A DNA stretch of 64,000 nucleotides, taken from assembly GCF_001078595.1 (NCBI RefSeq), contig NZ_LFTY01000002.1, positions 1,508,151-1,572,150 of the forward strand, given 5' to 3'. The notes beneath the pieces are model-generated. The model was not told the origin of the DNA. It saw only the letters and a list, made by a program, of their open reading frames with translations, and did no database searches. Numbering within the stretch: the first letter of the stretch is position 1; the number at the start of each line of letters is the position of its first letter. The position numbers and the translations under genes are program-made. Of this stretch, positions 15,710-25,572 are shown one piece after another. The DNA comes from Candidatus Rhodobacter oscarellae. Its GTDB lineage: Bacteria; Pseudomonadota; Alphaproteobacteria; Rhodobacterales; Rhodobacteraceae.

Positions 15710-18700
15710 TTACCGCCCTAAGGACCACCAACCGCGACGTTTGGGCTTGGGCGGGCCATCCTCTTTGGGCGCTTCCTCTGCCGTGGCTTCCGCCATGGCG
15801 GGCTCGGGCTGTGGCTCTGGGGTTGCCTCAGGCTCTGGTGCCGTCTTTGGCTCTGGCGCTTCTTCGGCTTCCGCTGCGACGGGCTCGGCAGCAGGTTCAG
15901 CCACTGCAGCGGGCTCGGCAACCGTTTCGGCCACTGGGGCGGGCTCCGCGACTGGTTCGGCCTCTGGGGTAGCCTCTGGAGCGGCCTCGACCTCGGCCAC
16001 AGCCTCAACCTCTGCAGGCGCCTCGTCCTGCTTCTTGCGGCTGCGCGTCGCCCGCTTGCGCTTTGGCTTCTCGACGGGGGTCTCTTCCTCCGTTGGGGCC
16101 TCAGCAACCGCTTCTTCTGCGGGTTCTGGTGCGGGCTCAACCGTCTCTGCCGCAGCCTCTTCGGTCGGTGCTTCCTCTTCGGCCTTCTTTGCACGAGAGC
16201 GACGGCGGCGCGGTTTCTTCGGCGCCTCTTCTTCGGCTGGCGTCTCAGGTGCCTCGGCTACAGCCTCCTCGGTCCCTTGCGGGCCCTCTTCGGCAGGTGC
16301 CTCCGCAGTCGTCATGCCGTTCTCTTCGGTCTGAGCCTCGGCCGCATCACCGCCGCCACCGCGGCGCCGACGCCGCCGACGACGGCGCTTTTTGGGCTGA
16401 TCGCCACCCTCTTGAGTCTCTTGAGCTTGGGTCTCCTGGCTCTCTTGCGCCTCGGTCGCCGCCAGTTCTTCTTCGTCTTCCTCGATGTCGGGCATCATCG
16501 ACGCGTCCACAGAGACCACCGGCGCGGATTGCGTGACCACGCGGGTCGCGGTCTTGAACTTCTCAATCGTGAAGTCGGGAGAGATCATGAACGGATCGGC
16601 CTCGATCCGGACCGCCAGACCATAGCGCGCCTCGATCTGGGCGACGTGCTCGCGCTTTTGGTTCATCAGGTAATTCACGATGGCCACAGGCGCTTTCAGC
16701 AGCACTTCGCGGTTCTTGCGACGGGTGCCCTCTTCCTCGAGCTGACGCAGGATCGACAGCGCCAGGTTGTCATCCGAGCGCACCAGCCCGGTGCCGTGAC
16801 AGGCCGCGCAGGGCTGGGTGGTGGCTTCGATCATGCCGGGGCGCAGACGCTGGCGGGACATCTCCATCAGGCCAAAGCCCGAGATGCGGCCCACCTGGAT
16901 GCGCGCGCGATCGGTCTTGAGCCGGTCCTTAAAGCGTTTCTCGACGGCGGAGTTGTTCTTACGCTCCTCCATGTCGATGAAGTCGATCACGATCAGACCC
17001 GCAAGGTCCCGCAGGCGCAGCTGGCGGGCGACCTCCTCGGCGGCCTCCAGGTTCGTCTTAAGCGCCGTCTCCTCGATCGAGCCCTCCTTGGTGGCCCGGC
17101 CAGAGTTCACGTCGATCGCCACCAGCGCCTCGGTCACACCGATTACGATATAGCCGCCAGAGCGCAGTTGCACCGTCGAGTTGAACATGGCCGACAGGTA
17201 GCTTTCCACCTGATGGCGCGCAAAGAGCGGCATCGGGTCGGTGTAGAGCTTCACGTTTTTGGCGTGGGACGGCATGATCATCTTCATGAAGTCCTTGGCG
17301 GTGCGGTAACCGCCCTCGCCCTCAACCAGCACCTCGTCAATCTCGCGGCTGTAAAGGTCGCGGATGGAGCGCTTGATCAGATCGCCCTCTTCATAGATCT
17401 TCGCCGGCGCGATGGATTTCAGCGTCAGCTCGCGGATCTGCTCCCAGAGCCGCTGCAGGTATTCGTAGTCGCGCTTGACCTCGGACTTGGTCCGCTTGGC
17501 GCCCGCGGTGCGGATAATCAGACCGGCGCCGTCAGGCACATCAATCTCGCCCGCTATCTCTTTGAGTTTCTTGCGGTCCGCGGCGTTCGTGATCTTGCGC
17601 GAGATGCCGCCGCCACGCGCGGTGTTCGGCATCAGAACGCAGTAGCGGCCTGCAAGCGACAGATAGGTCGTCAGCGCTGCGCCCTTGTTGCCGCGCTCTT
17701 CCTTGACCACCTGCACCAGCATGATCTGGCGGACCTTGACCACCTCTTGGATCTTATAGCGGCGCGGGCGGGGCTTGCGCGGCTGGCGAATCTCTTCGGA
17801 CACGTCCTCATCGGCGACGGATTCGATCTCGTCATCGTGGTCGGTGGCGTCGCGGACCTTCTTGGGGTCCTCGTCATCGCCATCATTGTCATCGCCATTA
17901 GTGGGCGCCTCGGCAGCTTCGGCAGAGGCCTCCTCAACCACAGGGGCGGCCTTTTTGGGTTTGCGCCGCGTGCGGGTTTTCTTGACCGGCGCCTCCTCAG
18001 CCGCTGGCGCGGCCTCCTCGGCAGATGCGTCTGCTTCGGCTGGCGGGTCCGTTGCGGGCACCTCGGAGGGCGCCTCAGAGCTGGTATCCTCGGTCACCGG
18101 CTCGGCTTCGGCGGTATCGCCATCCTCGTCGGTGATCTGCGCGTCCTTGCTGTCGGTCGCCATGGCAACCGTCTTTGGGCCGTCCTCACCGTCGCTTTGG
18201 GGCGCATCGTCGGCTTCGGCATCGGCCTCGGCGACCGCAGCCGGGGCTTCCACCGCGGCCTCTGCCTCTGGCGCGGGCTCTGCCTCTGCGACCACCTGCG
18301 GCTCCGCGACGGGCTCGGTCTCTGCCACCAGCGTGTCGGCGCCTTGGTCGTCCGCCGGCGCGTCGTCGAGGTCTACGACCTCCATGCCGCCAATCTGAGC
18401 GCCCTTGGGCTCTGATTTCGGAGCGTCGTTCGCGGCCGTCTCTTCCTCGGACGCCTTGCCGCGCGTGCGACGTCGCCGCGTGCGCTTGGGCTTCTGGCGC
18501 TCGTCTTCTTCCGCGGCCTGGGCTTCGGCATAGGCCTTTTCCTCGGCCAAGAGCGCTTCGCGATCCGCGACCGGGATCTGGTAATAGTCTGGGTGGATTT
18601 CCGAGAAGGCCAGGAACCCGTGCCGATTGCCGCCATACTCGACGAAAGCGGCCTGCAACGAGGGTTCGACCCTCGAAACCTTGGCTAGATAGATATTGCC

Positions 18701-18817
18701 AGCGAGCTGGCGTTTGTTTTCTGATTCAAAGTCGAACTCCTCGACCTTGTTTCCGTCCACCACCACAACGCGGGTTTCTTCCGCGTGGGTGGCATCGATA
18801 AGCATTTTCTTCGCCAT
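15710..18817 (-). CDS. rne: Ribonuclease E
   Basis: The 1035-residue endoribonuclease is the core of RNA degradation and rRNA processing. The N-terminal S1-type region (KKMLIDATHAEETRVVVVDG, GNIYLAKVSRVEPSLQAAFVEYG) is interrupted by an acidic Ala/Pro/Glu-rich insertion of roughly 250 residues, a known feature of alphaproteobacterial enzymes. Then come VAIDVNSGRATKEGSIEETALKTN-type catalytic segments, IVIDFIDMEE with the catalytic Asp, and the zinc-link Cys pair in PCAACHGTG. The C-terminal 280 residues alternate KKRRRRRRRR-like basic stretches with Glu/Ala/Pro runs and serve as the degradosome scaffold. ATG at 18817 is preferred because it directly precedes the conserved KKMLID start. Confidence 0.97.
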   Translation of the reverse strand: MAKKMLIDATHAEETRVVVVDGNKVEEFDFESENKRQLAGNIYLAKVSRVEPSLQAAFVEYGGNRHGFLAFSEIHPDYYQIPVADREALLAEEKAYAEAQAAEEDERQKPKRTRRRRTRGKASEEETAANDAPKSEPKGAQIGGMEVVDLDDAPADDQGADTLVAETEPVAEPQVVAEAEPAPEAEAAVEAPAAVAEADAEADDAPQSDGEDGPKTVAMATDSKDAQITDEDGDTAEAEPVTEDTSSEAPSEVPATDPPAEADASAEEAAPAAEEAPVKKTRTRRKPKKAAPVVEEASAEAAEAPTNGDDNDGDDEDPKKVRDATDHDDEIESVADEDVSEEIRQPRKPRPRRYKIQEVVKVRQIMLVQVVKEERGNKGAALTTYLSLAGRYCVLMPNTARGGGISRKITNAADRKKLKEIAGEIDVPDGAGLIIRTAGAKRTKSEVKRDYEYLQRLWEQIRELTLKSIAPAKIYEEGDLIKRSIRDLYSREIDEVLVEGEGGYRTAKDFMKMIMPSHAKNVKLYTDPMPLFARHQVESYLSAMFNSTVQLRSGGYIVIGVTEALVAIDVNSGRATKEGSIEETALKTNLEAAEEVARQLRLRDLAGLIVIDFIDMEERKNNSAVEKRFKDRLKTDRARIQVGRISGFGLMEMSRQRLRPGMIEATTQPCAACHGTGLVRSDDNLALSILRQLEEEGTRRKNREVLLKAPVAIVNYLMNQKREHVAQIEARYGLAVRIEADPFMISPDFTIEKFKTATRVVTQSAPVVSVDASMMPDIEEDEEELAATEAQESQETQAQETQEGGDQPKKRRRRRRRRRGGGGDAAEAQTEENGMTTAEAPAEEGPQGTEEAVAEAPETPAEEEAPKKPRRRRSRAKKAEEEAPTEEAAAETVEPAPEPAEEAVAEAPTEEETPVEKPKRKRATRSRKKQDEAPAEVEAVAEVEAAPEATPEAEPVAEPAPVAETVAEPAAVAEPAAEPVAAEAEEAPEPKTAPEPEATPEPQPEPAMAEATAEEAPKEDGPPKPKRRGWWSLGR

Positions 18818-19250
18818 TGCGTTTCTCTGCACCACATGCCGGGGCCCGCCCCTGGGGGCGCTAGGCTTTGGTTATGGTGGCTTATTTGGGCGATGGGTGT
18901 GGCGCATGCAGAGGTCACGGCGGGCGTATTCGCCCGCGTGCACGTCCTGATCTGCTCTTCGCGCCGCATCGCGGTTTGCTCCGGTGGGTTGTTGCCATAT
19001 ACGCAACATTCCACCCGTTCATGGCCCAGCGTTTCCGAACTCTGGGCAATTTCCTGATCCGCGGGACGGGTCCACGCGTGACCTGGTTTGGTATTCTTGG
19101 CCGCCCTGGCCGGTCGCTATGCCGGGCCGCTGGGCGTCAAGAAATCTCGTCGCGACAGGATGCACCGGTCGCTTACCCACAACATAGGGTGTACAGGCAC
19201 CGGATTACAATGCGGAAAATCAACCAAATTGGCCGCGCCCTGTTCGCAGC
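18818..19250. promoter_or_regulatory. 433-bp region upstream of rne, no convincing gene
   Basis: Open frames in this stretch have no ribosome-binding sites or recognisable protein features. It probably holds the rne promoter and a long 5' leader; RNase E mRNAs are known to be autoregulated through their leaders. A TTGACG on the minus strand (19140-19135) could be a -35 element, but no good -10 is spaced correctly, so a promoter is not claimed. Confidence 0.4.
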
Positions 19251-19913
19251 CTAGGCCAAGAGCCCAAGTTGCGTCAGCCCGGCGCGCAGATTTGACGCCA
19301 CAATCTGGCCCAGGCGCGGCAGTGGCGCGCCCGGTGGGCGCAATCCGGGGACCTGCACCGCCGTGCAGCCCGCGCGCACCGCCGCGGTGATGCCCGGATC
19401 ACTGTCCTCGAACGCCACGCAGCGCGTGGCCTCCACCCCCAGAACGTCTGCCCCCGCCAAGTAGGGCGCGGGATCGGGCTTGTTCGCGGCGACCTCATCA
19501 CCACCGATCACCGCCTCAAAATGATCCGCAATGCCTGCCATTTGCAGATGGTGGCGCGCGCGTTTGCCCGAGGTCGACGTCACGACCGCCATGCGCCACC
19601 CCGCTTTCGACAGGGCCGCGAGGCTCTCGGCCACCGTCGCGCAAAGCGGCACATCAATGGCCAAGAAGCGCTCCACCGCGGCCATCCAGTCTTGAATGAA
19701 CAGCCCAGCGTCAACCGATGGCGGCAGGGCCTCGGCAATGAGCGCGTCGGCCTGCGCCCCGGCCACCCCCACCAGCGACAGGAAAAGCGCGCGCGCCTGC
19801 GCCTCCGAGATGCCATGCGCCGAAAGCGCCTCTATGCCGCAATCGAGATAGACCCGCTCTGTGTCCAAGAGCAGGCCATCCATATCAAAAAGAATTGCGT
19901 CGAATTCCGCCAT
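19251..19913 (-). CDS. HAD-superfamily phosphatase (beta-phosphoglucomutase/Gph-like)
   Basis: The 220-residue protein has the four HAD motifs: FDMDGLLLDTE (nucleophile Asp at the first D), VVTSTSGKR (motif II Ser/Thr), the Lys in AANKPDP (motif III), and AFEDSDPGITAA (acidic motif IV). A helical cap lies between motifs I and II, as in subfamily IA enzymes that dephosphorylate sugar phosphates or 2-phosphoglycolate. It is cytoplasmic, with its start at the ATG preceding the first strand. It sits 12 bases downstream of the dctD-like gene in the same direction, and cotranscription is possible. The substrate is unknown. Confidence 0.85.
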   Translation of the reverse strand: MAEFDAILFDMDGLLLDTERVYLDCGIEALSAHGISEAQARALFLSLVGVAGAQADALIAEALPPSVDAGLFIQDWMAAVERFLAIDVPLCATVAESLAALSKAGWRMAVVTSTSGKRARHHLQMAGIADHFEAVIGGDEVAANKPDPAPYLAGADVLGVEATRCVAFEDSDPGITAAVRAGCTAVQVPGLRPPGAPLPRLGQIVASNLRAGLTQLGLLA

Positions 19914-19925
19914 CCGGGCAAGATG

Positions 19926-21263
19926 TCAGAGATAGTCCGCCCGCTGCAAGCCATACTTGGCCATTTTCTCGTTCAGCGTCCGGCGCGGCAGGCAGAGCTC
20001 GTCCATGACATTCACGATCGAGCCCTTGTGGCGGCGCATGGTGTTGTCGATCAGCATCCTTTCGAACGCCTCGACATATTCCTTCAAGGGCTTGCCCTCG
20101 GTGGTCATGACGGGCTGAGTCTCGTCGTTCTCGGCCATCAACAGCGAGGCGATCGTGCCAGAGCCGCGCCGGTTCTGCAGCACCGCGCGTTCGGCCACAT
20201 TGATCAACTGCCGGATATTGCCCGGCCATGGCGCCTGCAAAAGCTGCGCGGCCTCTTGCGCAGTCACCTGCGGCGGGGCGCAGCCATACTCGTCGGCAAA
20301 CTCCTCGCCGAACTGCGTGAACAGCATCAGGATGTCCTCGCCGCGCTGACGCAGTGGCGGCAGGGTGATCTTCATCGCCGCCAGGCGGAAATAGAGATCG
20401 GGGCGCAGCACGTCCTCGCAGCTTTTGCCCTGCTCTTGCAGGTTTGAGATCGCGATGATGCGGGTCTCGGCCGGGGTGCCCTGCTCGTTCACCCAGGCCA
20501 GCAGGCGGGCCTGCAGCCCCTCGGGCAGTGCCTCGATATCCTCGAGCACCAGCGTGCCGCCGCGGGCCTCCTCAAAGGCGGGCAGTTGTTCCCCGCCCTC
20601 CTCGAAGGGGCCAAACAGGCGTTTGGTCAGGGCGTCTTCCTCAATCCCGGCGCAGGAGACCAGCACAAACTTGCGGCGCGGATTGGCCCCGACCGCGTGC
20701 AGGGCATGCGCCACAAGCGTCTTGCCGGTGCCGGTCTCGCCGTCGATTAGCACATGCCCGTCGGCCTGGCCCAGATCGAGGATGTCCTCGCGTAACCGGT
20801 CCATCACAGGGGACGCGCCGATGAGCTTTTTCATCAGCGTCGAGCCGTCCGACAGCTCCTTGCGCAAAGCCCGGTTGTCCAGCGTCAGGCGCCGGAACTG
20901 GGTGGCCTTCTTGGCCAGCTCCGTCATGCGATCCGGGTTGAACGGCTTTTCGAGGAAGTCGTAAGCGCCGACGCGCATCGCCTCCACCGCCATGGGCACA
21001 TCGCCATGACCCGTGATCATGATCACCGGCAGGGAGCTGTCGACGCTCATGAGGCGCTTTAGGAACTGCATGCCGTCCATGCCGGGCATCTTGATGTCGC
21101 TGACCACCGCGCCCGCATAATCCGGACCAAGCGACTTCAGCGCGTCCTCGGCGCTCGGGTAGGTCTCGGTGTCAAACCCCGACAACGCCAGCCATTGGCT
21201 GATCGACTGCCGCATGTCCTGCTCATCGTCTACAATCGCGATCTTCATAGCCTGTGCCATCAT
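19926..21263 (-). CDS. DctD-family response regulator lacking GAFTGA
   Basis: The 445-residue regulator has an N-terminal receiver (acidic pocket D12/D13, phosphoacceptor D56 in VVSDIKMPGMDG, K106), an AAA+ domain with Walker A GETGTGKT (175-182), an arginine-finger region RPDLYFRL, and a C-terminal Fis-type helix-turn-helix (GSIVNVMDELCLPRRTLNEKM). It pairs with the sensor gene upstream, seven bases away, as in dctBD, which control C4-dicarboxylate uptake. Two parts differ from working sigma-54 activators. The GAFTGA loop expected after LFG is absent (LFGPFEEGGEQLPAFEEARGG), and the Walker B Asp-Glu reads Glu-Asp (LVLEDIEAL). It may therefore act without sigma-54. No dct transporter genes are in the window. 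Confidence 0.85.
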   Translation of the reverse strand: MMAQAMKIAIVDDEQDMRQSISQWLALSGFDTETYPSAEDALKSLGPDYAGAVVSDIKMPGMDGMQFLKRLMSVDSSLPVIMITGHGDVPMAVEAMRVGAYDFLEKPFNPDRMTELAKKATQFRRLTLDNRALRKELSDGSTLMKKLIGASPVMDRLREDILDLGQADGHVLIDGETGTGKTLVAHALHAVGANPRRKFVLVSCAGIEEDALTKRLFGPFEEGGEQLPAFEEARGGTLVLEDIEALPEGLQARLLAWVNEQGTPAETRIIAISNLQEQGKSCEDVLRPDLYFRLAAMKITLPPLRQRGEDILMLFTQFGEEFADEYGCAPPQVTAQEAAQLLQAPWPGNIRQLINVAERAVLQNRRGSGTIASLLMAENDETQPVMTTEGKPLKEYVEAFERMLIDNTMRRHKGSIVNVMDELCLPRRTLNEKMAKYGLQRADYL

Positions 21264-21269
21264 TCATTC

Positions 21270-23033
21270 CTACTCGGCAGCTCTTATGGTTTCGCCTATC
21301 GGTGGTAGCTGAATTTCAAACACAGCACCGCCGTCCCGCCCGTTTCGGGCTGTAAGCCGCCCGCCTAGGTCGTTTACGATGCCTGACGAAATGGCAAGCC
21401 CCAAGCCCACGCCGTCCCCGGGGGCCTTGGTGGTGTAGAATGGCTCGAAGAGGCTTTTTAGGTCCTCAATGCCAGGGCCATTGTCGCGTACTGTGATGGC
21501 GACGATCTCGCCGCTCGCGAGTATGACGTTCACCTCCGGCTCGGCGATGTCCTTGGTTGCGTCGATGGCGTTGCGCAGCAGGTTGATCAGCACCTGATCC
21601 AGCCGAATGCGATCCGCGGTGACCATCACCGGATCGGCTGGCAGCGTGCGCGTGATGCGGACTTTGCGGTTCTTAAGCTGCGGCTCCATCATCGAGATCG
21701 CCGAGGACACGCAATCCCTTGCATCTATTGGCTCAAACGCGTCCCCGTCCTTGCGGGCAAAGGACTTCAACTGCCGGGTGATCGCCCCCATGCGCTCGAT
21801 CAGATCGTCAATGCGCTGGAAGCTCGACAGTGCCTCTTCGGGGCGGCGGCGCTGCAGCAGAAGCTTGGCCCCGGCGAGGTAAGTTTTCATCGCTGCCAGG
21901 GGCTGGTTCAGCTCGTGGCTGACGCTGGCGGACATCTCTCCAAGAACTGCCAATTTCGACGATTGCGCTAGGGTTTGCTCGGCGACTTGCAGGTTCTTTT
22001 CGACCCTTTGGCGCTCGGCAATTTCCCGCTGTAGCTCTACGTTCAACTGGCGAAGCTCCGCCGACTCGCGCTGAAAGAAGATCGACTGCGCCAGGGCCCG
22101 GCGGCTGGAGAAATAGAAGCCAAGGGACAGCAGAATCGCAAACCCCATGATCTCGAGCGCCAGGATGCCGTTCACCCGCTCGCGCACCGACCCGTGGCCG
22201 ATAAAGCTGACCATGCGCCAGCCCTGAAAGTTCACCTTCTCATCGATCCTCAGGACCGACCCACCGAGAAAGAGCGCCTCGGACGGCAGCGCCACCAGGT
22301 CGGCCGTCGCCTGGATCGCGCGCTGGATGGCGGTGTTTGGCGATTGCGCGGCAAGAGCGTCTTCCTCGGTCAGGCCGCGCCAATTCGGCTCGGTGGCCAG
22401 GATGACCACACCCTCGCTGTCGGTCACCAGAATCGCGTCGGTGAAGGAGGACCACGACTGCTCGAAGCGGCGCAGGTCAATGTCCACGATAATGACCCCC
22501 GCCAATTCGCCGCCGAACTGGATGCGCCGCGAATAGTTAAAGGCGATCGTGCCGCCCTCTCGCCGGAAAATGTTAAAAACCGTGTCATTCGAACGCAGCG
22601 CCGAGATGTAATACGGCGCCGTGCGGTGCGTCGTGCCCAGCAGGTTGCGATCCGTAGCCGCCACGGTACGCCCCCCCGCGTCGGTCATCATGATCCCGGC
22701 GGTCTCGATATCCTCTTGCAGCGCAATCAGGTGCTGCGAGCTTTGCGAGTAGTCGTCGGAGTTCAGCGCGCCAATCAGCACCGGATCACGCGACAACAAA
22801 AGCGGCAACGTGTCGGTCCGCTGTAGCTCGCTGCGCAGATTCCCGATGTAGAGCGCCTGGCGCACCTCGGCCCGGCTCTTGGTATTTGCCGTGAAGCGCT
22901 CGGTCAGCAGCGTGTTGGTCACCCAGATGACGTAGACCGCGATGGCGATGAACACGATGAGCGTGACGCGCGCGCGCCAGGACATGGCGGTCCGAAACCG
23001 TGTCGGTTTTGCAGAGGGGGCAGCCTCGGTCAT
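21270..23033 (-). CDS. dctB: DctB-type sensor histidine kinase
   Basis: The 587-residue inner-membrane sensor has a first membrane helix at about residues 21-41, a periplasmic double-Cache region to about 285, and a second helix at 290-310. A coiled coil follows (ELRQLNVELQREIAERQRVEKNL). The kinase core has the H-box SVSHELNQPLAAM with phosphoacceptor H373, the N-box LINLLRNAIDAT and the G-boxes RDNGPGI and GVGLGLAIS. The periplasmic pattern RTAPYYISALRS and the coupled response regulator fit C4-dicarboxylate sensing as in rhizobial DctB. It reads directly into the dctD-like gene. The ligand is inferred from family resemblance, since no dctP/Q/M genes are nearby. Confidence 0.88.
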   Translation of the reverse strand: MTEAAPSAKPTRFRTAMSWRARVTLIVFIAIAVYVIWVTNTLLTERFTANTKSRAEVRQALYIGNLRSELQRTDTLPLLLSRDPVLIGALNSDDYSQSSQHLIALQEDIETAGIMMTDAGGRTVAATDRNLLGTTHRTAPYYISALRSNDTVFNIFRREGGTIAFNYSRRIQFGGELAGVIIVDIDLRRFEQSWSSFTDAILVTDSEGVVILATEPNWRGLTEEDALAAQSPNTAIQRAIQATADLVALPSEALFLGGSVLRIDEKVNFQGWRMVSFIGHGSVRERVNGILALEIMGFAILLSLGFYFSSRRALAQSIFFQRESAELRQLNVELQREIAERQRVEKNLQVAEQTLAQSSKLAVLGEMSASVSHELNQPLAAMKTYLAGAKLLLQRRRPEEALSSFQRIDDLIERMGAITRQLKSFARKDGDAFEPIDARDCVSSAISMMEPQLKNRKVRITRTLPADPVMVTADRIRLDQVLINLLRNAIDATKDIAEPEVNVILASGEIVAITVRDNGPGIEDLKSLFEPFYTTKAPGDGVGLGLAISSGIVNDLGGRLTARNGRDGGAVFEIQLPPIGETIRAAE

Positions 23034-23065
23034 TTGCCTAGGCTACACCGGTCCGATGGTAACCC

Positions 23066-23737
23066 TCAAGCCGCGGCGGTCGCCATCGACACAAGCCCGC
23101 GGAAGAACGCCGCTCCGTCCGTGCCGCCCTGGGCGGGATCGGCGGCGCGCTCGGGATGCGGCATCATGCCCAGAACGCGGCGGTTCGCGCTTAGGACCCC
23201 GGCAATGTCATCGGCCGAGCCATTTGGATTGTCCGCATAGGTGAACGCGATGCGGTCCTCTGCCTTAAGCGCGGCCAGCGTTTCGGCATCGGCGTAGTAG
23301 TTCCCGTCGTGATGCGCGATCGGCACCGCGATCTGGTCGCCGGCGTTATAGCCCTGCGTGAACGCGCTGTCGGATGTTGTGACATCCAATGTGACCGTGC
23401 GGCAGATGTATTTGAGCCTAGCGTTGCGAAGCAGCGCCCCGGGCAGCAACCCGGTCTCGGTCAGCACCTGGAACCCGTTGCAGATCCCCGCCGCAAAGCC
23501 GCCGCGATCCACATGCGCCTTGAGGGCGGCGGTAATCGGCGACTGCGCCGCAATCGCCCCGCAGCGCAGGTAGTCCCCGTAGCTGAACCCGCCTGGCACG
23601 CCGACGATATCGGTGCCGGCTGGCAGCGCGGTTTCCTTGTGCCAGACCATTTCGACCTGCGCGCCTGCGTTTCGGAAAGCCACCGCGAGGTCGCGATCGC
23701 AGTTGGAACCGGGGAAGACGAGTATGGCTGCTTTCAT
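23066..23737 (-). CDS. purQ: Phosphoribosylformylglycinamidine synthase subunit PurQ
   Basis: The 223-residue class I glutamine amidotransferase supplies ammonia to PurL in the fourth step of purine synthesis. It begins [15 protein letters not shown], the standard PurQ start, and has [19 protein letters not shown], the nucleophile elbow GICNGFQVL, and the His and Glu of the triad in [12 protein letters not shown] at 23737 is chosen because the family begins exactly there. PurS and PurL genes are not adjacent in the window. It is separated from dctB by 32 bp but is unlikely to share its regulation. Confidence 0.96.
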   Translation of the reverse strand: MKAAILVFPGSNCDRDLAVAFRNAGAQVEMVWHKETALPAGTDIVGVPGGFSYGDYLRCGAIAAQSPITAALKAHVDRGGFAAGICNGFQVLTETGLLPGALLRNARLKYICRTVTLDVTTSDSAFTQGYNAGDQIAVPIAHHDGNYYADAETLAALKAEDRIAFTYADNPNGSADDIAGVLSANRRVLGMMPHPERAADPAQGGTDGAAFFRGLVSMATAAA

Positions 23738-23861
23738 GGGCGTGTCATCGGGCAAAGCGCGCGGCAGATCAAGTCCCTTAAGGCCCCTAGAGTCTGCTTG
23801 GTTGCGCGAAGTGACGCATCGCTGTGAAAATTAGCGGTTTGTTCACAACTTTTTGCAACAG

Positions 23862-23922
23862 ATGAATCAGGGTGGGCACGGCCCCCGTGCGTTTGCCGCG
23901 GCACCCACCCTGGTTCATTTTT
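23862..23922. terminator. Long inverted repeat with branched interior between pgi and purQ
   Basis: ATGAATCAGGGTGGG (23862-23876) pairs with CCCACCCTGGTTCAT (23904-23918) with one G-U mismatch. The interior can form GCACGG/CCGTGC and the palindrome GCCGCGGC. The T-run TTTTT follows on the plus strand, although the neighbouring genes are on the minus strand. It may terminate pgi transcripts from the minus side, or mark the end of an unannotated plus-strand RNA. The remainder of this 258-bp gap shows no gene. Confidence 0.55.
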
Positions 23923-23995
23923 CCAGCCGAATCGCCAATATTTCGTGAACGAATGCGGGTTGCGCGGCCCGCAACGGACCAGCAGCACCAAAAGG

Positions 23996-25567
23996 TTATT
24001 CGGTCAGGAAGGCCACAAGCTGCTGTGTGGACCCATCCTTGCCCTCCACCGGGGCCGCGCCGCGCAGCACCGGCTCCAGCGCGACGGCCAGTTCCTTGCC
24101 CAGTTCCACGCCCCATTGATCGAAGGAATTGATCCCCAGAATCACCCCCTCGACGAAAACGCGGTGTTCGTAGAGCCCGATAATCTGGCCCAGCATTCTA
24201 GGCGTGAGCTTGGCGTAAACCAAGGTCGTAGAGGGCCGATTGCCCGGGAACACCTTGTGCCGCGCCTGGCGATCCAACTCGTCGCCCTCAAATTGACCCG
24301 CGACTTTGATGCGGGCCTCCTCCAAGGATCGACCGCGCAAGAGCGCCTCGGATTGCGCCAGACAATTCGCCACCAAGAGGCGATGCTGGTGGGCAAGCTC
24401 TGGCTCATGGCCCTCGCGCGCAATCATGAACTCGCATGGGATAACCCGCGTGCCCTGGTGGATCAGTTGATAAAACGCATGCTGTCCATTGGTGCCAGGC
24501 TCGCCCCAAACAACGGGACCGGAATGCTCATCCAGATCCGCGCCGTCCATTGCGACGCGTTTGCCATTGGATTCCATCTCAAGCTGCTGGAAATACGCGG
24601 CCAATCGAGACAGACGTTGATCATAGGGCAGTACCGCGCGCGTGGTATAGCCGCAGATCTGGTTGTGCCAGATCCCAACAAGCGCAAGCATCAGCGGCAT
24701 ATTCGCCGCCCCTTCTGCGGTGCGGAAATGCTGATCCATCGCCGCACCGCCTGCCAGAAAGGCGCGGAAATCCTCAGGCCCAATCGCGATCATCAGCGAC
24801 AGCCCAATCGGCCCCCACATGGAGTAGCGCCCGCCAACCCAGTCCTCAAAGCCAAAGACCCGCTCGGGCGGGATGCCAAAGGCGGCGGTTTTCTCCAAGT
24901 TCGACGACAGAGCCGCGAAATGGCCGTCTGCGCCCTCGCCCGCTTGCGCGAACCAAGCGCGCGCGGTCTCGGCATTGGTCATCGTCTCGATTGTGGTGAA
25001 GGTCTTGGAGGCCACGATCACCAATGTCTTGGCCGGATTAAGCCCGCCAAGCACGTCATGGATATGCGCGCCATCGACATTCGACACAAAATGGCAGCGC
25101 GGGCCGTCGGCATAGGGCGCCAGCGCCAGATAGGCCATCGCCGGACCCAGATCAGAGCCGCCAATGCCGATATTAACAACATCGGTGATGCCACTGCCGC
25201 GGATCTCTAAGGCGAAACCCTCCATCCGGGCCAGCGTGTCGCGCACTTCCGGCATGATGTCGGCGCCATCCACCATCACCGACCCATCGAGGTTGCGCAG
25301 GGCGGTGTGCAACACCGCGCGCCCCTCGGTCTCGTTGATCGTGGCACCGCCAAACATCGCATCGCGTCGCGCAGACAGGCCCATCTGCTCGGCAAGCTCC
25401 AAAAGTGCGGCGCGGGTATCGGCGTCGATATTGGTCTTTGAGTAGTCAAACAGCATGCCCTCGGCGATCACCGAGAAATCGCCAGCCCGCTGTGGGTCTT
25501 TAAAAAGCTCCATCATGTGCCGGTCTTCAATGCCCGCATGCAAAGCCCGTAGCCTATCCCAACTCAT
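23996..25567 (-). CDS. pgi: Glucose-6-phosphate isomerase
   Basis: The 523-residue cytoplasmic enzyme interconverts glucose-6-phosphate and fructose-6-phosphate. Conserved signatures are [12 protein letters not shown], the phosphate-binding [10 protein letters not shown], the first PGI signature region [38 protein letters not shown] with the catalytic Glu, and the second signature [14 protein letters not shown] with the catalytic Lys. ATG at 25567 is chosen because a GGAG ribosome-binding site precedes it and the alternative would overlap pgl. It is the last gene of the zwf-pgl-pgi operon, which routes hexose into the Entner-Doudoroff and pentose-phosphate pathways. Confidence 0.97.
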   Translation of the reverse strand: MSWDRLRALHAGIEDRHMMELFKDPQRAGDFSVIAEGMLFDYSKTNIDADTRAALLELAEQMGLSARRDAMFGGATINETEGRAVLHTALRNLDGSVMVDGADIMPEVRDTLARMEGFALEIRGSGITDVVNIGIGGSDLGPAMAYLALAPYADGPRCHFVSNVDGAHIHDVLGGLNPAKTLVIVASKTFTTIETMTNAETARAWFAQAGEGADGHFAALSSNLEKTAAFGIPPERVFGFEDWVGGRYSMWGPIGLSLMIAIGPEDFRAFLAGGAAMDQHFRTAEGAANMPLMLALVGIWHNQICGYTTRAVLPYDQRLSRLAAYFQQLEMESNGKRVAMDGADLDEHSGPVVWGEPGTNGQHAFYQLIHQGTRVIPCEFMIAREGHEPELAHQHRLLVANCLAQSEALLRGRSLEEARIKVAGQFEGDELDRQARHKVFPGNRPSTTLVYAKLTPRMLGQIIGLYEHRVFVEGVILGINSFDQWGVELGKELAVALEPVLRGAAPVEGKDGSTQQLVAFLTE

Positions 25568-25572
25568 ATTTA

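Noticed and set aside
16277-18415. Long plus-strand frame of 712 codons opposite rne
   Set aside because: It is antisense to the RNase E gene. The composition mirrors the repetitive GC-rich rne codons, there is no ribosome-binding site, and the predicted protein has no recognisable domain.
18868-19254. 128-codon plus-strand frame upstream of rne
   Set aside because: No ribosome-binding site and low-complexity Arg/Gly content. The region is better explained as the rne leader.
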